Assembly: GCF_945859685.1 (NCBI RefSeq)
Contig: NC_079148.1
Span: forward strand, 27,167,946-27,231,945
Length of the DNA: 64,000 nt
DNA from: Eupeodes corollae
Taxonomy: Eukaryota; Arthropoda; Insecta; Diptera; Syrphidae
Reading direction: 5' to 3'
In this document: one piece after another, positions 46,306 to 57,141 of the stretch
Position numbering within the stretch: the stretch's first letter is position 1
How the letters are laid out: each line of letters begins with the position of its first letter
Notes under the pieces: generated by a model
What the model saw: the letters and a program-made list of their open reading frames with translations, nothing else
What the model was told of the DNA's origin: nothing
Database searches by the model: none
Program-made: the position numbers and the translations under genes

Positions 46306-49300
46306 ACAGTGCCGATCTGCATCCCACCCGCAACGCACGCGTCTTGAGAGTCTTGTTCCCATTGCATTGTCTACTTTATGTGCATTTTGTTGTCTGTTAA
46401 ATCTAATTCAATAACCCAAACCAGTAAAAAAAATTAAAAACAATAATAGTCCATCCCTTATATACTTTCTTTTAAATCTATTAAATAAAAATAATTAAAA
46501 TAAATTCGTCGCCGTGTTAATTCCATTATCAAGTGCATGTACTCAGTGTTCAGTGTTTTTATTACAAAAGGAAAAACAAAAAAAAAAAAACAACAAAACA
46601 ATACCTACCTACCTTCAACATTGCGTATATAATTAATAAATAAGCAATGAAATGGCAAAAGTGATAAACACAGTGTAATGGGTAATCCCTTCTCTCCTTT
46701 CCCTCCACCCCACACAGGCATATTATCACAATCGATGTAGACATTGCATACGGTTCTTTTTATTGCTATGCAGTGTATATATGGATTGAGTTGGTATGTC
46801 TTCGGATAGATTAGTACATGTGATATCTAGTTAACCAGGGGCGGATCGATATGCAGATTTTCACTAAGGCATAACACTAGTGAAAGTCTGTTATTGAAAA
46901 GTTCAAATTGGATTCTAGATACTACATTTACTATAGGTAATTGTCCGAATTTGTTGTTTTACAAGTTTTATACATTAAAATGTTGAGTGAATTCAGGGTG
47001 GACTTTAGTAACATTCGTGGTTTAAGAAAGAATTCCTATGCCACATATGTCCACATTGCATCAAACAGGCCAGCTGTTTTGGCATTGAGTGAAACTCAAA
47101 TAGGTGAAGATTCCGATCATTCGGAATTCAATCTAAATGGGTATAACTTAGTGCCATTATTTTTTCCTCATCATGGACTAGCCGTATATATAAGAAATGA
47201 TGTTGCATACCAACTCCAGCCACAATATGGTTTGTGCTCTAACACAAACTTTAACTTCATGTGGTTAAAATTCACGGTAAATAAACACATCATCCACACA
47301 TGTTTTTTATATCGAAGTCCAAATCTGGACAGAAATTCAACTTTTAACGAATTTGATGCTCTGTCTGACTCCATTCAAAGAATTGTTGCCCATTATCCTC
47401 ACACAGAAATTGTCATTGCGGGCGATTTCAATGTACATAATTCTTCTTGGCTTCGTTATTCTGGTCAGTCAACACCGGAAGGAAGGTATGTTGAGATCTT
47501 TGCTGAGTTAAATCAATTAACCCAGCTTGTCGATGAGCCAACTCGAATCCCTAACGTTGCAGGTCAATCCGCCAACACCCTAGACTTGTTTCTTACCTCT
47601 GACCCTAATAAATACATAATTAGTGTATTACCGCCTCTAGGCACATCAGACCATTGTATCATATCTGCAAAATTCTCATGTCGAAAAAAACCCAGTTAAA
47701 GAAAAAACTCCTATGAGAACCGTTTGGCAATATGAGAAAGTCAACTGGGACGGTCTCAATGAATTCTTCAGGAACTTTAACTGGTCACTATGCTTCCTCG
47801 ATTGTGACGTGGATTCCAGCGCAGATATGGTTACAAATTTAATTCTTTGTGGAATGAGAAATTTTATCCCGAACAGGGTAAAATCTATCAAACCCAAAGA
47901 GAACTCATGGTTTGATTCGAGCTGTAAAGAGGTTATTAGGATCAGAGATGTAAGTTTCCGTTGTTACAAAGCCAACCCGACTGAGGAAAACCGGAATAAG
48001 TTCAAACAAGCTAGAAAGACATGTAATGGTCATATTCGTTAAACCAAATTTTTGCATGATCAGAAATTAAGGCAACAAATACTACAATGTCCCAAAGGTA
48101 GTAAAAATTTCTGGTCATTTGTAAAAAACGTACGAAACACCACGTCATCCTCGGTTCCAACGCTCGTCCACAATGACACTCCCTATGTAAGCTCGATTGA
48201 TAAAGCCAATTTGCTTGCAGCACAGTTTGCTGTTAATTCGACGCTACCGGAAAGTGTCATGAGTCCTCCTGTTCTTGAGAGCGTAAATGATTCAATGGGA
48301 CGAATCTTCTTTCGCACTCGTGCAGTTGCAAGAGTACTGAAAGACCTTGACATACACAAATCCGCTGGCCCGGATAGTATCTCCCCAATTGTTCTGAAGA
48401 GGTGTTCTTCATCGCTGGCAAAACCACTGCGTAAACTTTTCCATCTTTCCTACTCTACAGGTCTTTTTCCGAGCGGATGGAAAATAGCATTTGTCCAGCC
48501 TGTCCCTAAAAAAGGCGAATCCTCCTCTCCCTCTAACTATCGTCCAATAGCACTTACGTCCCTTCTTTCCAAGGTCATGGAAACGCTGATTAATTATCAG
48601 CTCAAGAAATATCTCGAAGAACGGAAGCTTCTTAAAGACCGACAGTATGGTTTTCGTAGCAATAGGTCCACTGGTGATCTCATGGTCCATCTCACCGAAC
48701 AGTGGAACAAATCTTTACATCGTTTTGGAGAAAGTAAGATTATTGCACTTGATATTTCAAAAGCATTTGATAGAGTTTGGCACCAAGCTCTCTTATCGAA
48801 AATGCGTGCTTTTGGTATTGATGAATCTCTTCTTCGTTGGATTAGAAATTACCTTTCTAACCGTTCAATACAAGTTGTATTGGATGGTTACAAGTCTGAA
48901 ATTCTTAAAATAAATGCTGGTGTTCCCCAGGGCTCCGTTTTGTCTCCGACACTCTTTCTTATATTCATAAATGATCTTATGTCTGCCACTTCTAATCCAT
49001 TAACCTGTTTCGCCGACGACAGTACCCTCAGCTTTTCATACTCGTTTATAGATTCACATCCTTGTCCTTCGGATGTGGAACTTCAACGGCAGCGTATGAT
49101 AAGCTCATTAAATTCTGATCTTGACAGCATTGTCCAATGGGGAATCAAAAACCGTGTAGAATTTAATGCTTCCAAAACTCAATGCTGTCTCCTGTCGTTA
49201 AAGCGTAACCCACCCCCGATGCCGCTATCCATGTGCGGCACTTGCATCCAGGAAACTAATCAACTTTCAGTACTTGGTATGAATATCACAGATCACCTCT

Positions 49301-49955
49301 TATGGAATGATCACATATTCGATATCGCCAAAAATGCTGCCAGATGCTTAGGATTTCTCCGAAGATGCAAGAAATTTTTCACCCCTTCTGATCTGGCTAT
49401 AATCTACAAAGCTTTTATCCGTCCAAAGCTTGAATATAATTCTCATATCTGGGCAGGTGCCCCCAAAACAAATTTAAATCTCTTGGATAGAATTCAAAAA
49501 AGGGCTTTAAAAATGATAGGCGACAGAACTATAATCGAAACATTTACATCGCTAGAACACCGTCGCAATGTTTCATGCCTTTCGTTATTTTATAGATATT
49601 TTTACAAACAATGTTCTGTCGAATTAGCCAGTTGCATTCCACCCCTTAAACAATTCAGCCGTAATACTCGCACTTCTAGGAATGCTCATCAGTTTACCCT
49701 TGAGCTCAATTTCGGGCGTACTGTTAAGTACAGAGATTCTTTCTTAAATCGCACATCGAGAATGTGGAATGCTTTGGCCAACTCTGTTTTTCCCTCCCAT
49801 TTTGATGTTCAGAACTTTAAGACCAATGTGCACCGGTATCTCCTCTTAAATCCTTCCCTATTTTCCTAACGCTCGCACTGTGTTTAAATATAAACATATA
49901 AAGGGTACTAATAACCCCTTGAGTGCCTGCATATTATAAAAAAAAAAAAAAAAAA
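46306..49955 (+). mobile_element. LINE-A, near-intact full-length copy
   Basis: A non-LTR retrotransposon of 3.65 kb flanked by AACATAT (46299-46305 and 49956-49962). Sequence starts with ACAGTGCCGATCTGC and a GC-richer leader, then a long A-rich 5' UTR of about 670 bp with no gag-like ORF1. One long endonuclease-RT frame follows (46980-49869). The 3' UTR has a hairpin (AAGGGTACTAATAACCCCTT at about 49902) and an A tail of about 19 bases. It is the only sense-strand copy here and by far the best preserved of six. The clade is uncertain (Jockey/CR1 assemblage). The defined 5' end with a target duplication supports a full-length insertion, unless an internal deletion has removed ORF1. Confidence 0.88.
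46980..49869 (+). pseudogene. LINE-A endonuclease-RT, two lesions only
   Basis: A polyprotein of about 960 codons that would nick DNA and reverse-transcribe its own RNA. ATG 46980 is the first in-frame ATG ahead of the endonuclease. Endonuclease: DFSNIRGL, LSETQIG (Glu near residue 38), FLYRSPN, VIAGDFNVHNSSW (near 147), ANTLDLFLTS and LGTSDHCII (near 222), so all catalytic motifs are present. RT: KSAGPDSISPIVLKR, NYRPIALTSLLSKVMET, YGFRSNRSTGDLMVH, ALDISKAFDRVWH (near 590), GVPQGSVLSPTLFLIF (near 647) and CFADDSTLSFS (near 678). The C-terminus has LGFLRRCKKFF and RIQKRALKMIGD. Lesions are one extra A in the run 47684-47690 and a TAA at 48040-48042. No RNase H domain is seen. Confidence 0.88.
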
Positions 49956-50902
49956 AACATATGATGGATTCAAGTGTCACGTTCTGCACGATCGCGATGG
50001 TAGGTTGTCAGATGATTTTGAAATCCAAAGCGGAGTCAGACAGGGCTGTATTCTTTCCCCAATATTGTTTTTGTTGGAGATAAGCGATGTACTGCGGAGA
50101 CTTTGACATCCTATTTAAAGCACTTGGATTACGCGGACGATGTTTGCTTACTCTCTCATAGGATCACGGATCTCCATCAAATGACAACAATGGAGACAGA
50201 AGCAGAAGTTGTGGGGCTGAACATTAATTCCGGCAAAACAGCCTCGGAACCCGACCATCCTCTCAAATAAATGTTTCCTCGCAACTGGTGGAAAAAGTGG
50301 AGAGCTTTCAGTACCTTGGAAGTAACGTCTCCATCGAAGAACGTTATCTGCCGCATCGGCAGAGCAAAAGTGGCGTTCGGTCTTTTGTCGAAAATTTGAA
50401 GGAATAACTTTATGGGCTAAAGAACAAAGTTACGACTGTTTCGAACAAATTTCGAATCTGTGTTTCAGCATTACAAGAAAGCTGCAAACCTACGTGAATA
50501 GATGTCTTCGTAACAACCTAAGGATTTGCTGGCCAAGCCGTATATGAAATGATTTCCTTCAAAGAATGGCAGGCTAGGAACCTAAAGACTCTATAATACG
50601 AAGGCGTAAGTGGCAATGGATTGGACAAACGCTTCGAAAAGGTGACAACTGCATTGCAGGCTAATAAATGCAGTGGAATCCGCTCACACAAGAACGAAGA
50701 AAATCTGGATGACCGAGAAGCCAATGGCGCAGAACATTCGAAGCGGAATCAGCGTAAGTATTCAAAAGTTGGAGGCAGCTGAAAACATTTCCGGAAACCG
50801 TACACGATAGCGCGTTGGCGTAGTAGAGGCTCTATGCCTCTTAAGGAGTTCCCAACGGACTTAACAGGTCTGAGGACCTAAGTAAGTAGTAAGTAAGTAA
50901 CC

Positions 50903-51576
50903 AAATACAGAAAATTGTTTTTTAGACGTACTACAAGAATGTAAAATACCTTTGTGTTTCTCAGTCATTGCAATATTAGCAATTAGTTCAAGACGAATAC
51001 ATGCATGAACACCTTCTTTTAAACTCTCTCTTTCTTTCCTAATAGGCTTTTCACACCAAACCTAAAACTCGGTTTTCTCAAAATTATTGCTTTTTGTGCG
51101 ATAGCCTAAATCAAAAACTCAAGTTTTTCCATACAAGTTTTTGTAAACTAGTAGCGAATCATAGGTGAAATAAAGAAACAAACCTTTTGACGCTCAATTA
51201 AATTTAAACAAAACAGCTGATAACTGCTGTCAAAATTAATTGAAATTCGTATCCACAGAGTTTTCAATTTAAATACAATATTGTAGTTAATTAAACTTAC
51301 AATTTGGTCGTGGTAAAGAAATATTTATTATAAAGATGTTTTACGAATATTGGCTCAAAATTTAAAACGATTTAGTAAATATTATTTTCACTTTAAGCAA
51401 TTTACTAGACTAAGAGGTGATTTAGCTAATTTTAAACGATTTTAACATTTTACTATCCCTTAGCAATTTGCCAAAGTTAAAATCACAGAATGGCTACTTT
51501 AACTTTTAGCAATTCGCCAAGTCCCTATGAAATCTATACATACAATTATTCTTATAAGACCAGTGGTTGGAATGGT
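50903..51576. other. AT-rich stretch, no gene seen
   Basis: No gene was recognised. Phrases such as TTAGCAATT(T/C)GCCAA and AAACGATTT recur between 51360 and 51530, perhaps a small degenerate repeat. Confidence 0.4.
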
Positions 51577-51690
51577 GCAGTCAACAGTTGGGAATTCCAA
51601 TTAATAGGTCAGTTTAAGCGTAATTGCTTTGTTTATTTTCACGAACTGTCACTTTTTAGACATGTTTGGATGCTCGTTTTTTAATAAAAG
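51577..51690 (+). mobile_element. LINE-F 3' end, short copy
   Basis: About 110 bp matches 38877-38990 closely (CAATTAATAGGTC, GTTTATTTTCA, AACTGTCACT, AGACATGTT). It is most simply a 5'-truncated 3' end of LINE-F. The tail is an A/T-rich TTTTTTAATAAAAGG stretch. Confidence 0.6.
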
Positions 51691-51714
51691 GTAAATTGTA
51701 AAATTGTAAATTGT

Positions 51715-53656
51715 TCAAATGGTAGAGATGTGCATTCAAGAGGACACAAGCGTCCAAAGGTTTTTCTCAAAACCAACCTCTGTCAATCAACTCCTACTCT
51801 CACCTGCCCGTGGTGAACATCGGATGCCTAGTACCTCAACTGGAGATTGGGTTCCAACCCCAGTGGAAAGTTGTTGGGGCAGCAAACGAGAGAGGTTTGT
51901 TCTGGGCGATTTTAATGCCATGCTAGGAAGGGAAGAGGAACAATAGGGAAGAACAGCCTGCACGATAACACTTCCGACAACGGATTCAGGCTCATAGATT
52001 TTGCTGCGGGGCGAAACGTCATGGTAACCAGTATGCGTTTTCCACACCTCAACATGCACAAAGGAACTTGGATTTCTCCAGATCAATCTACCGTCAACCA
52101 GATTGACCATATTGCGATCGACACCAGACACGCTTCCAGCATCATGGATGTACGAACCTTCCGAGGAGCTAACATCGACTCGGACCACTACCTAGTTGTA
52201 GCCAAGGTAGCACTTCGGATTTCCAGACCCAAGGCTAAACAGGGAGGTGCTGGGAGAAGGTACAACGTCGAACGCTTACAATCGCCAGAGATAGCCAAAT
52301 TCTTTTCCGACCGAGTTACAAGTAACTTCTATCGAAGTTGTCTGCCGCCAACACAATGTATCGAAAACCAGTGGCAACATTGCCAAGATGCAATCAGAGA
52401 AGCCGCCTCTGATGCGCTGGGTTTCAAACAGCCACCAACAAGGAACCCCTGGTTTGATGAGGAATGTCGGCAGGCAAATGCAGCCAAGCAACAGGCACGC
52501 AAAGCGGTGCTGCATAAAAGGTCGAAGATGTTGAGAGGTTTAAAAGCAGAAATGAAGTTCGGAAGTTTTATGAACAGGTGAAACGATTCACAGGTACATA
52601 AACCTAGAACCGAAGGCTGCAAAGACGAAAGTGGAAACATAATAGTGGAACCGCAGTCAATTCTGAGGATATGGAAGGACCACTTCTGCAGACTGTATAA
52701 CAACGACTACGAACTGAATTCCGCTGTCACGCAGGATGATCCATTCAACATAGACGACGAAAGCCAACAATCCCGTCCTCCCGACTTAGACGAAGTAAAG
52801 ATTGCCATATCTTGGCTGAAGTCTAATAAAGTCGCTGGAGCGGATGGCTTGAATGCCGAGCTCTTTAAAGCAGCTGGAGATAAGTTGGTTAGCCATGCAC
52901 CAACTTATCTGTAAGATATGGTCGGAAAAAAGCATGCCCGATGAATGGAACCTCAGTATTGTTTGCTCGATCCTGAAAAAAGGAGACCCTCTAAACTGCA
53001 CCAACTACAGGTCCTTATCAGTGTGGTTTTAGACCAGGAAAGTCCACAGTTGATCAAATATTCACATTACGGCAGATCCTGGAAAAAACCCAAGAACACC
53101 AAAACCACATCCACAATCTTTTCATCGATTTCAAGGCCGCATATGACAACATCTATAGGGACGACCTGAATAGAGCCATGTCTAGTTTTGGCATCCCTGC
53201 CAAACTAGTCCGTTTGTGCAGGATGACCAAAGAGAATTCACGCTGCTCCATAAAGGTTAGAAACAACTTAACAGAACCTTTCGATGTCAAAAAAGGTTTT
53301 AGACAAGGTGATGCGCTGTCATGTGATTTTTTAACATCGTGCTTGAAAGAATAGTGCAGAGCTCACACGTCAACACAGAAGGGTAAAAGTCCAACGATTA
53401 AGATGGCTGGGTCACGTAGAGCGCATGGAAACCAATGCTCCGGCCCGGAAAGTCTTCGAATCCGCACCCACAGGACAGCGCAGTAGAGGAAGACCGCGGA
53501 TCAGGTGGCGCGCACAAGTGGAAGGTGACCTCACCCAACTTGGAGCGCGAGACTGGAGACATCTAGCTAGGGACCGAGCTAGATGTAGAAGTTTGTTGGG
53601 TGAGGCCCTAGTTCACACAGGACTGTTGCGCCACCTTAAGTAAGTAAGTAAGTAAA
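51715..53656 (+). mobile_element. LINE-D (RTE-like), internally deleted
   Basis: A non-LTR element of the endonuclease-RT type often annotated as craniofacial development protein 2-like in insects (from memory). Endonuclease: FVLGDFNAMLGREE (51897), GTWISPDQSTVNQIDHI (52065) and GANIDSDHYLVVAKV (52167, SDH intact). Linker: RNPWFDEECRQAN (52440). RT: SNKVAGADGLNAELFK (52825), FIDFKAAYDNIYRDDL (53120) and GFRQGDALSCDF (53297). From there the sequence jumps to VQRLRWLGHVERMETNAPAR (53390), so the ADD active site and most of the thumb are deleted. The C-terminus is intact to GLLRHLK at 53640. A TAAG-repeat tail ends the copy. The last 33 bp of sequence before the tail is shared with the SINE. Confidence 0.85.
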
Positions 53657-56600
53657 TTTTAAACCCCTTAATAAAAGGTTCTTTAAAATGTTTAGCCATT
53701 GTTTTTTCTGTCTTACTTACAAAACATGAAAGGGAAAAAAAATAAGAAAACAAAATTTTGGGGTACGAAGGGTACCTGCTGAAACTGGTGGCCGAAAAGG
53801 AACAAGAACTGATTGGCAATAGAAAAAATGGTAATATTTATAAGGAGTTATCGGCTGCATTGATCTAGTACACTTCGGAAGCAGTAAAAATGAAAATACA
53901 CAATCTCAGAACAAAATTAAAGCTTTTGTTTTCTTTCGAAGTCCCAGAATTTGCAAAAGAAAGCGACGTTTTTTTGCAAGAGCAATGATAATGAAAAAAG
54001 TGAAGATAATGACAAGAGTTCAATAAAATCATAATATTTTGTTCAGCTTTCTTTTTATGTATCAGCTTTTAGCTTTAACCCAGAACTCCTAAAATGTCTG
54101 GAGTAAAGTTTCATTACTTAGAACGAAATGTCAAAAACATGTGAGTTCTCTTATTCTTCTACTCAAAATAGGCATTGGATCAGAACATCAATGTTCGTTT
54201 TGACAGTGATGACTATCGACGGGATAAGCGGAAATAAGATCAAGTTTTAGCTGTCAATTATAGCAAACGAAAAAATTCAACCGTCAAGAGCAAAACGTCA
54301 CTTGATAACAACCTCGAGGCAGGCAAGAAGAACACTTATTTCAGTAACTAATCTTAAAAACTAATATCCTTTAGTTTAAAAAAAAAAATAAACATGTTCA
54401 AAAATCAAAGAAAAGATCAATAAAATAACACAATTTATCGCGTAACATATACGTAGGTTAACTTCTGACAGTTAAGGGTTAAAGAAAATCACAGCTTTAA
54501 AACCGTTGCCGTCAAACATTCATAGTTTTAAAATATTGTTCAACAGCAAAAGCATTAATTGTTTTGACGTGTAATACGAGTATTTCATTATTTACATTCC
54601 AAACTATCCCTAAAATGTCATATGTCAAAATTATTTTATCGATTTCGAAACATAGTTTACTTTTTTACATATTAACTTGAAGGGAGTGCTATTCAAGTGG
54701 GACTCCTTTGACAAAAAAAAATAAAGAAAAAAAAGCTAAAATATTTAAAAACGCCATTATCGTTTACAAAATTCAAATTAAGGTAACTGAAATAATCAAA
54801 GAGGATAAGAGTTTAGGATATACATAGGTATAGATTTCAAACTTTCTTTTGCAAAGGGCTTAGCATTTAACTATTTTTCATTATCTAGATATATGACATT
54901 TTAAAGATTTGCAAAATAGTAAATAAAATAGTACACGTCTAAGTTTTGACAATTCATTACAACAAATAAAACAAAACAAACAAACCTTAGTCTAGAAAAC
55001 CGAACGGAGCGATTATTTCGAAATGTCAGAAGTTCAGATTTTATTGATTTAATATATTTTACTTTTAATTTTTAGAAACTTAGCTTAGTAACTTATTTAA
55101 ACAGTTTACTAAATCATACGTCCTTAATTTGAATGACTATAAAGCTTACTAGAACTTGAGATCGTACTAGATCTTGAGATTGTAGTAGATAAAAAACGAT
55201 CATGTTTTGGGGGGGAACTTACTGTCTAGATAACTACTTTAAGATAAAACTCCAGTCAAGTTTTGGGAGTAATATTCTGTGTTTCAAGTCTGCTTAAAAA
55301 AAGAAAATTTAGTATTTCCGTGAGCCCATAACCGTTGCCCTTAAATCTACCTTACCTATTCGGAAAAACTTTAAATGTGCTTCCGTTGCTCTGTGTTTTC
55401 TTCCTTTGTCTTCTGATTCTATCGACTGGTTACGATAATTGGAATTATTCAGAGTTCGTGCAAAAATTTACACTCCAGTACTTAATCGCCTATACTTGCA
55501 CCTACCTCCCTTTCTACATAGATACCTTCTTTTTCCTATAGAGGTTGGAGGTATGTGATGTGTCAGTGAACTTTTAAGCCTGATGTGATTTTTTATTTAT
55601 CTTTTTTTTTGATTTTCTACAATTTATAGGAAGGGCGTGTTTGTTTTAATAAATCTTATTTGAGATTTTCACTTCGTTTACTAAAATATCCACCTACCTT
55701 ACCTACATATGAAAATTTCGGCTGACAGAAGTCTAGAGAGCTATATGGGTTGGAATACATGTATTTTGAAACATGACAGTTGATTGAAAGGATATAATAT
55801 AGAGTGAGTGAGTGCGAAACAATGTTGTCTATACGTTACGTTATTTTACATCAGATTAAATTATTATAAATTTTATATAAACTTGTTATGTGCGAGTTAC
55901 GAGTAGATAGATGTTAAGAGTAAATATAGAAGGTTTGTTATGTGGATATGAATAGTTATTTTAACTCTTTAGCCAAGTGAACTATAAAGAGAAATGCATT
56001 TGAGCACCAAAATTAATGGCTATTGATATAGCATGACAGCTGATGTGACTTTTGAATACTATTTGACAGCTTGTCAGGGAGTGAATTGCATTTGATTGAT
56101 GATGTAATGGGGAGAGAATATTGTTCGGCTTTTGGATCTGTTTGAATGGAATTCATAGAATTCGAATCGAAATCATTTCTGGGTGTTGATATGGTTTAAG
56201 TAGAATAATTCAACCGTATAGTTTGACAATTTGTAATCAGAGTTCGAAATATGTAATGTTTTTGAATTCAGGATATATTTCGAAAATTTAAAGGAAATAT
56301 TAGCGAAACAGTGGGTGGAAAATATTATATGCTGAAAGTTTTATTTTTTAAGTATGATAAAATGTTGCGTGAAAGTGGGGGTGGAGTTGGACGTGGAATT
56401 GGGCGTAAAAGTGGAAATGGAATTAAACTGTTTTATCTTAAAATACTGTTGTAAAGTTCCAGCAAAATCTGATAACTACAACAAACTAATTTACTTAAAC
56501 TGTGCATCAATAAAAGACCCTTAAGTTTTGTGGTTTTAACTTTGTTTTTTGTATTTCTTTTCAAAACTTCAAACAAAACATCACACTTAAAAATGAGACA

Positions 56601-56882
56601 TGATGATGAGAGTCAATATTAACAAGTCTTGAATTGAATTAAAATTCGAATGAAACAATTGGTATCATTGAACGTCATCTTATCAGTTAACATGCTTTTT
56701 ATATTAATAGCTTTCTGAGATAAGATGGGTGTGTACACAGAGTACACAGCTGGGGTAATAGGCTTTTCGATTTTTAAAAGACTAAATAATTAAAAGTCTT
56801 TGTTTGGAGTTTTTATTTTGTGCTTTTGTTCTGACTTTTGACTCAAGACACGAGCTGTTTATTTAACAGGAATTTTTTAAGT
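53657..56882. other. AT-rich stretch, no gene seen
   Basis: About 3.2 kb without recognisable genes or elements. Noted items are short inverted words TGACAG/CTGTCA at several places (54200-54480, 55735, 55790, 56030-56070), a direct repeat of CTTGAGAT(C/T)GTA(C/G)TAGAT near 55156-55192 and a purine-rich GTGGA(A/G)TTGG patch at 56370-56425. It probably is host intergenic or intronic DNA upstream of the tRNA gene. Confidence 0.45.
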
Positions 56883-56954
56883 GGGGATATAGCTCAGTGG
56901 TAGAGCATTCGACTGCAGATCGAGAGGTCCCCGGTTCAAACCCGGGTGTCCCCT
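56883..56954 (+). tRNA. tRNA-Cys: tRNA-Cys (anticodon GCA), copy 1
   Basis: A complete 72-base cloverleaf. The acceptor arm is GGGGATA paired with TGTCCCC, followed by discriminator T. The D arm is GCTC/GAGC, the anticodon stem TTCGA/TCGAG with loop CTGCAGA (anticodon GCA) and the T arm CCCGG/CCGGG with loop TTCAAAC. The internal pol III promoter boxes TAGCTCAGTGG (A) and GGTTCAAACC (B) are intact. There is no intron and CCA is not encoded, as expected for a eukaryotic nuclear gene. Its product would bring cysteine to UGC/UGU codons in the cytosol. It is identical to the copy at 62158. Confidence 0.98.
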
Positions 56955-56966
56955 TAAGGTTCTAAA

Positions 56967-56973
56967 TTTTTTT
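56967..56973 (+). terminator. Pol III terminator of tRNA-Cys copy 1
   Basis: A run of seven T on the coding strand 12 bases after the tRNA end, the usual RNA polymerase III stop signal. Confidence 0.9.
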
Positions 56974-57141
56974 GATTTGCAATTAAGTTTGTTTGAGCTT
57001 CAAAGGGTTATCATCACCATATTCAATGATTTATAGATTATAGATTCAAACAGAAGAACTTTTGCCAAAAAATATCATTATTTTTATATGAAGTCTTTTT
57101 GAATTTTTAAATGCTTTCTTTAAAAGGCGCCATTAATGTTT

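Larger units (their letters stand above)
46035..50902 (+). mobile_element. LINE-C (RTE-like), split by LINE-A
   Basis: A non-LTR element of the RTE-like type, in two halves around LINE-A. Left half 46035-46305: GGFRTGSSCIDHINTL and KFQKAFDSINRKYIW. Right half 49963-50902: YDGFKCHVLHDRDGRL, SGVRQGCILSPILFLL (50030), the active site LDYADDVCLLSH (50124), a thumb with VESFQYLGSNVS, and a C-terminal RKWQWIGQTLRKGDNCIAG stretch near 50610. It ends with TAAG-type repeats (50880-50901), the short-repeat tail typical of RTE elements. The frames break repeatedly and the 5' half is absent. Across the LINE-A junction the codons join exactly. Confidence 0.85.

Noticed and set aside
3526..56070. Scattered TGACA/TGTCA inverted words as binding-site clusters
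   Set aside because: They are frequent in the non-coding parts, but words this short are expected by chance in 64 kb, and I cannot compute enrichment here.
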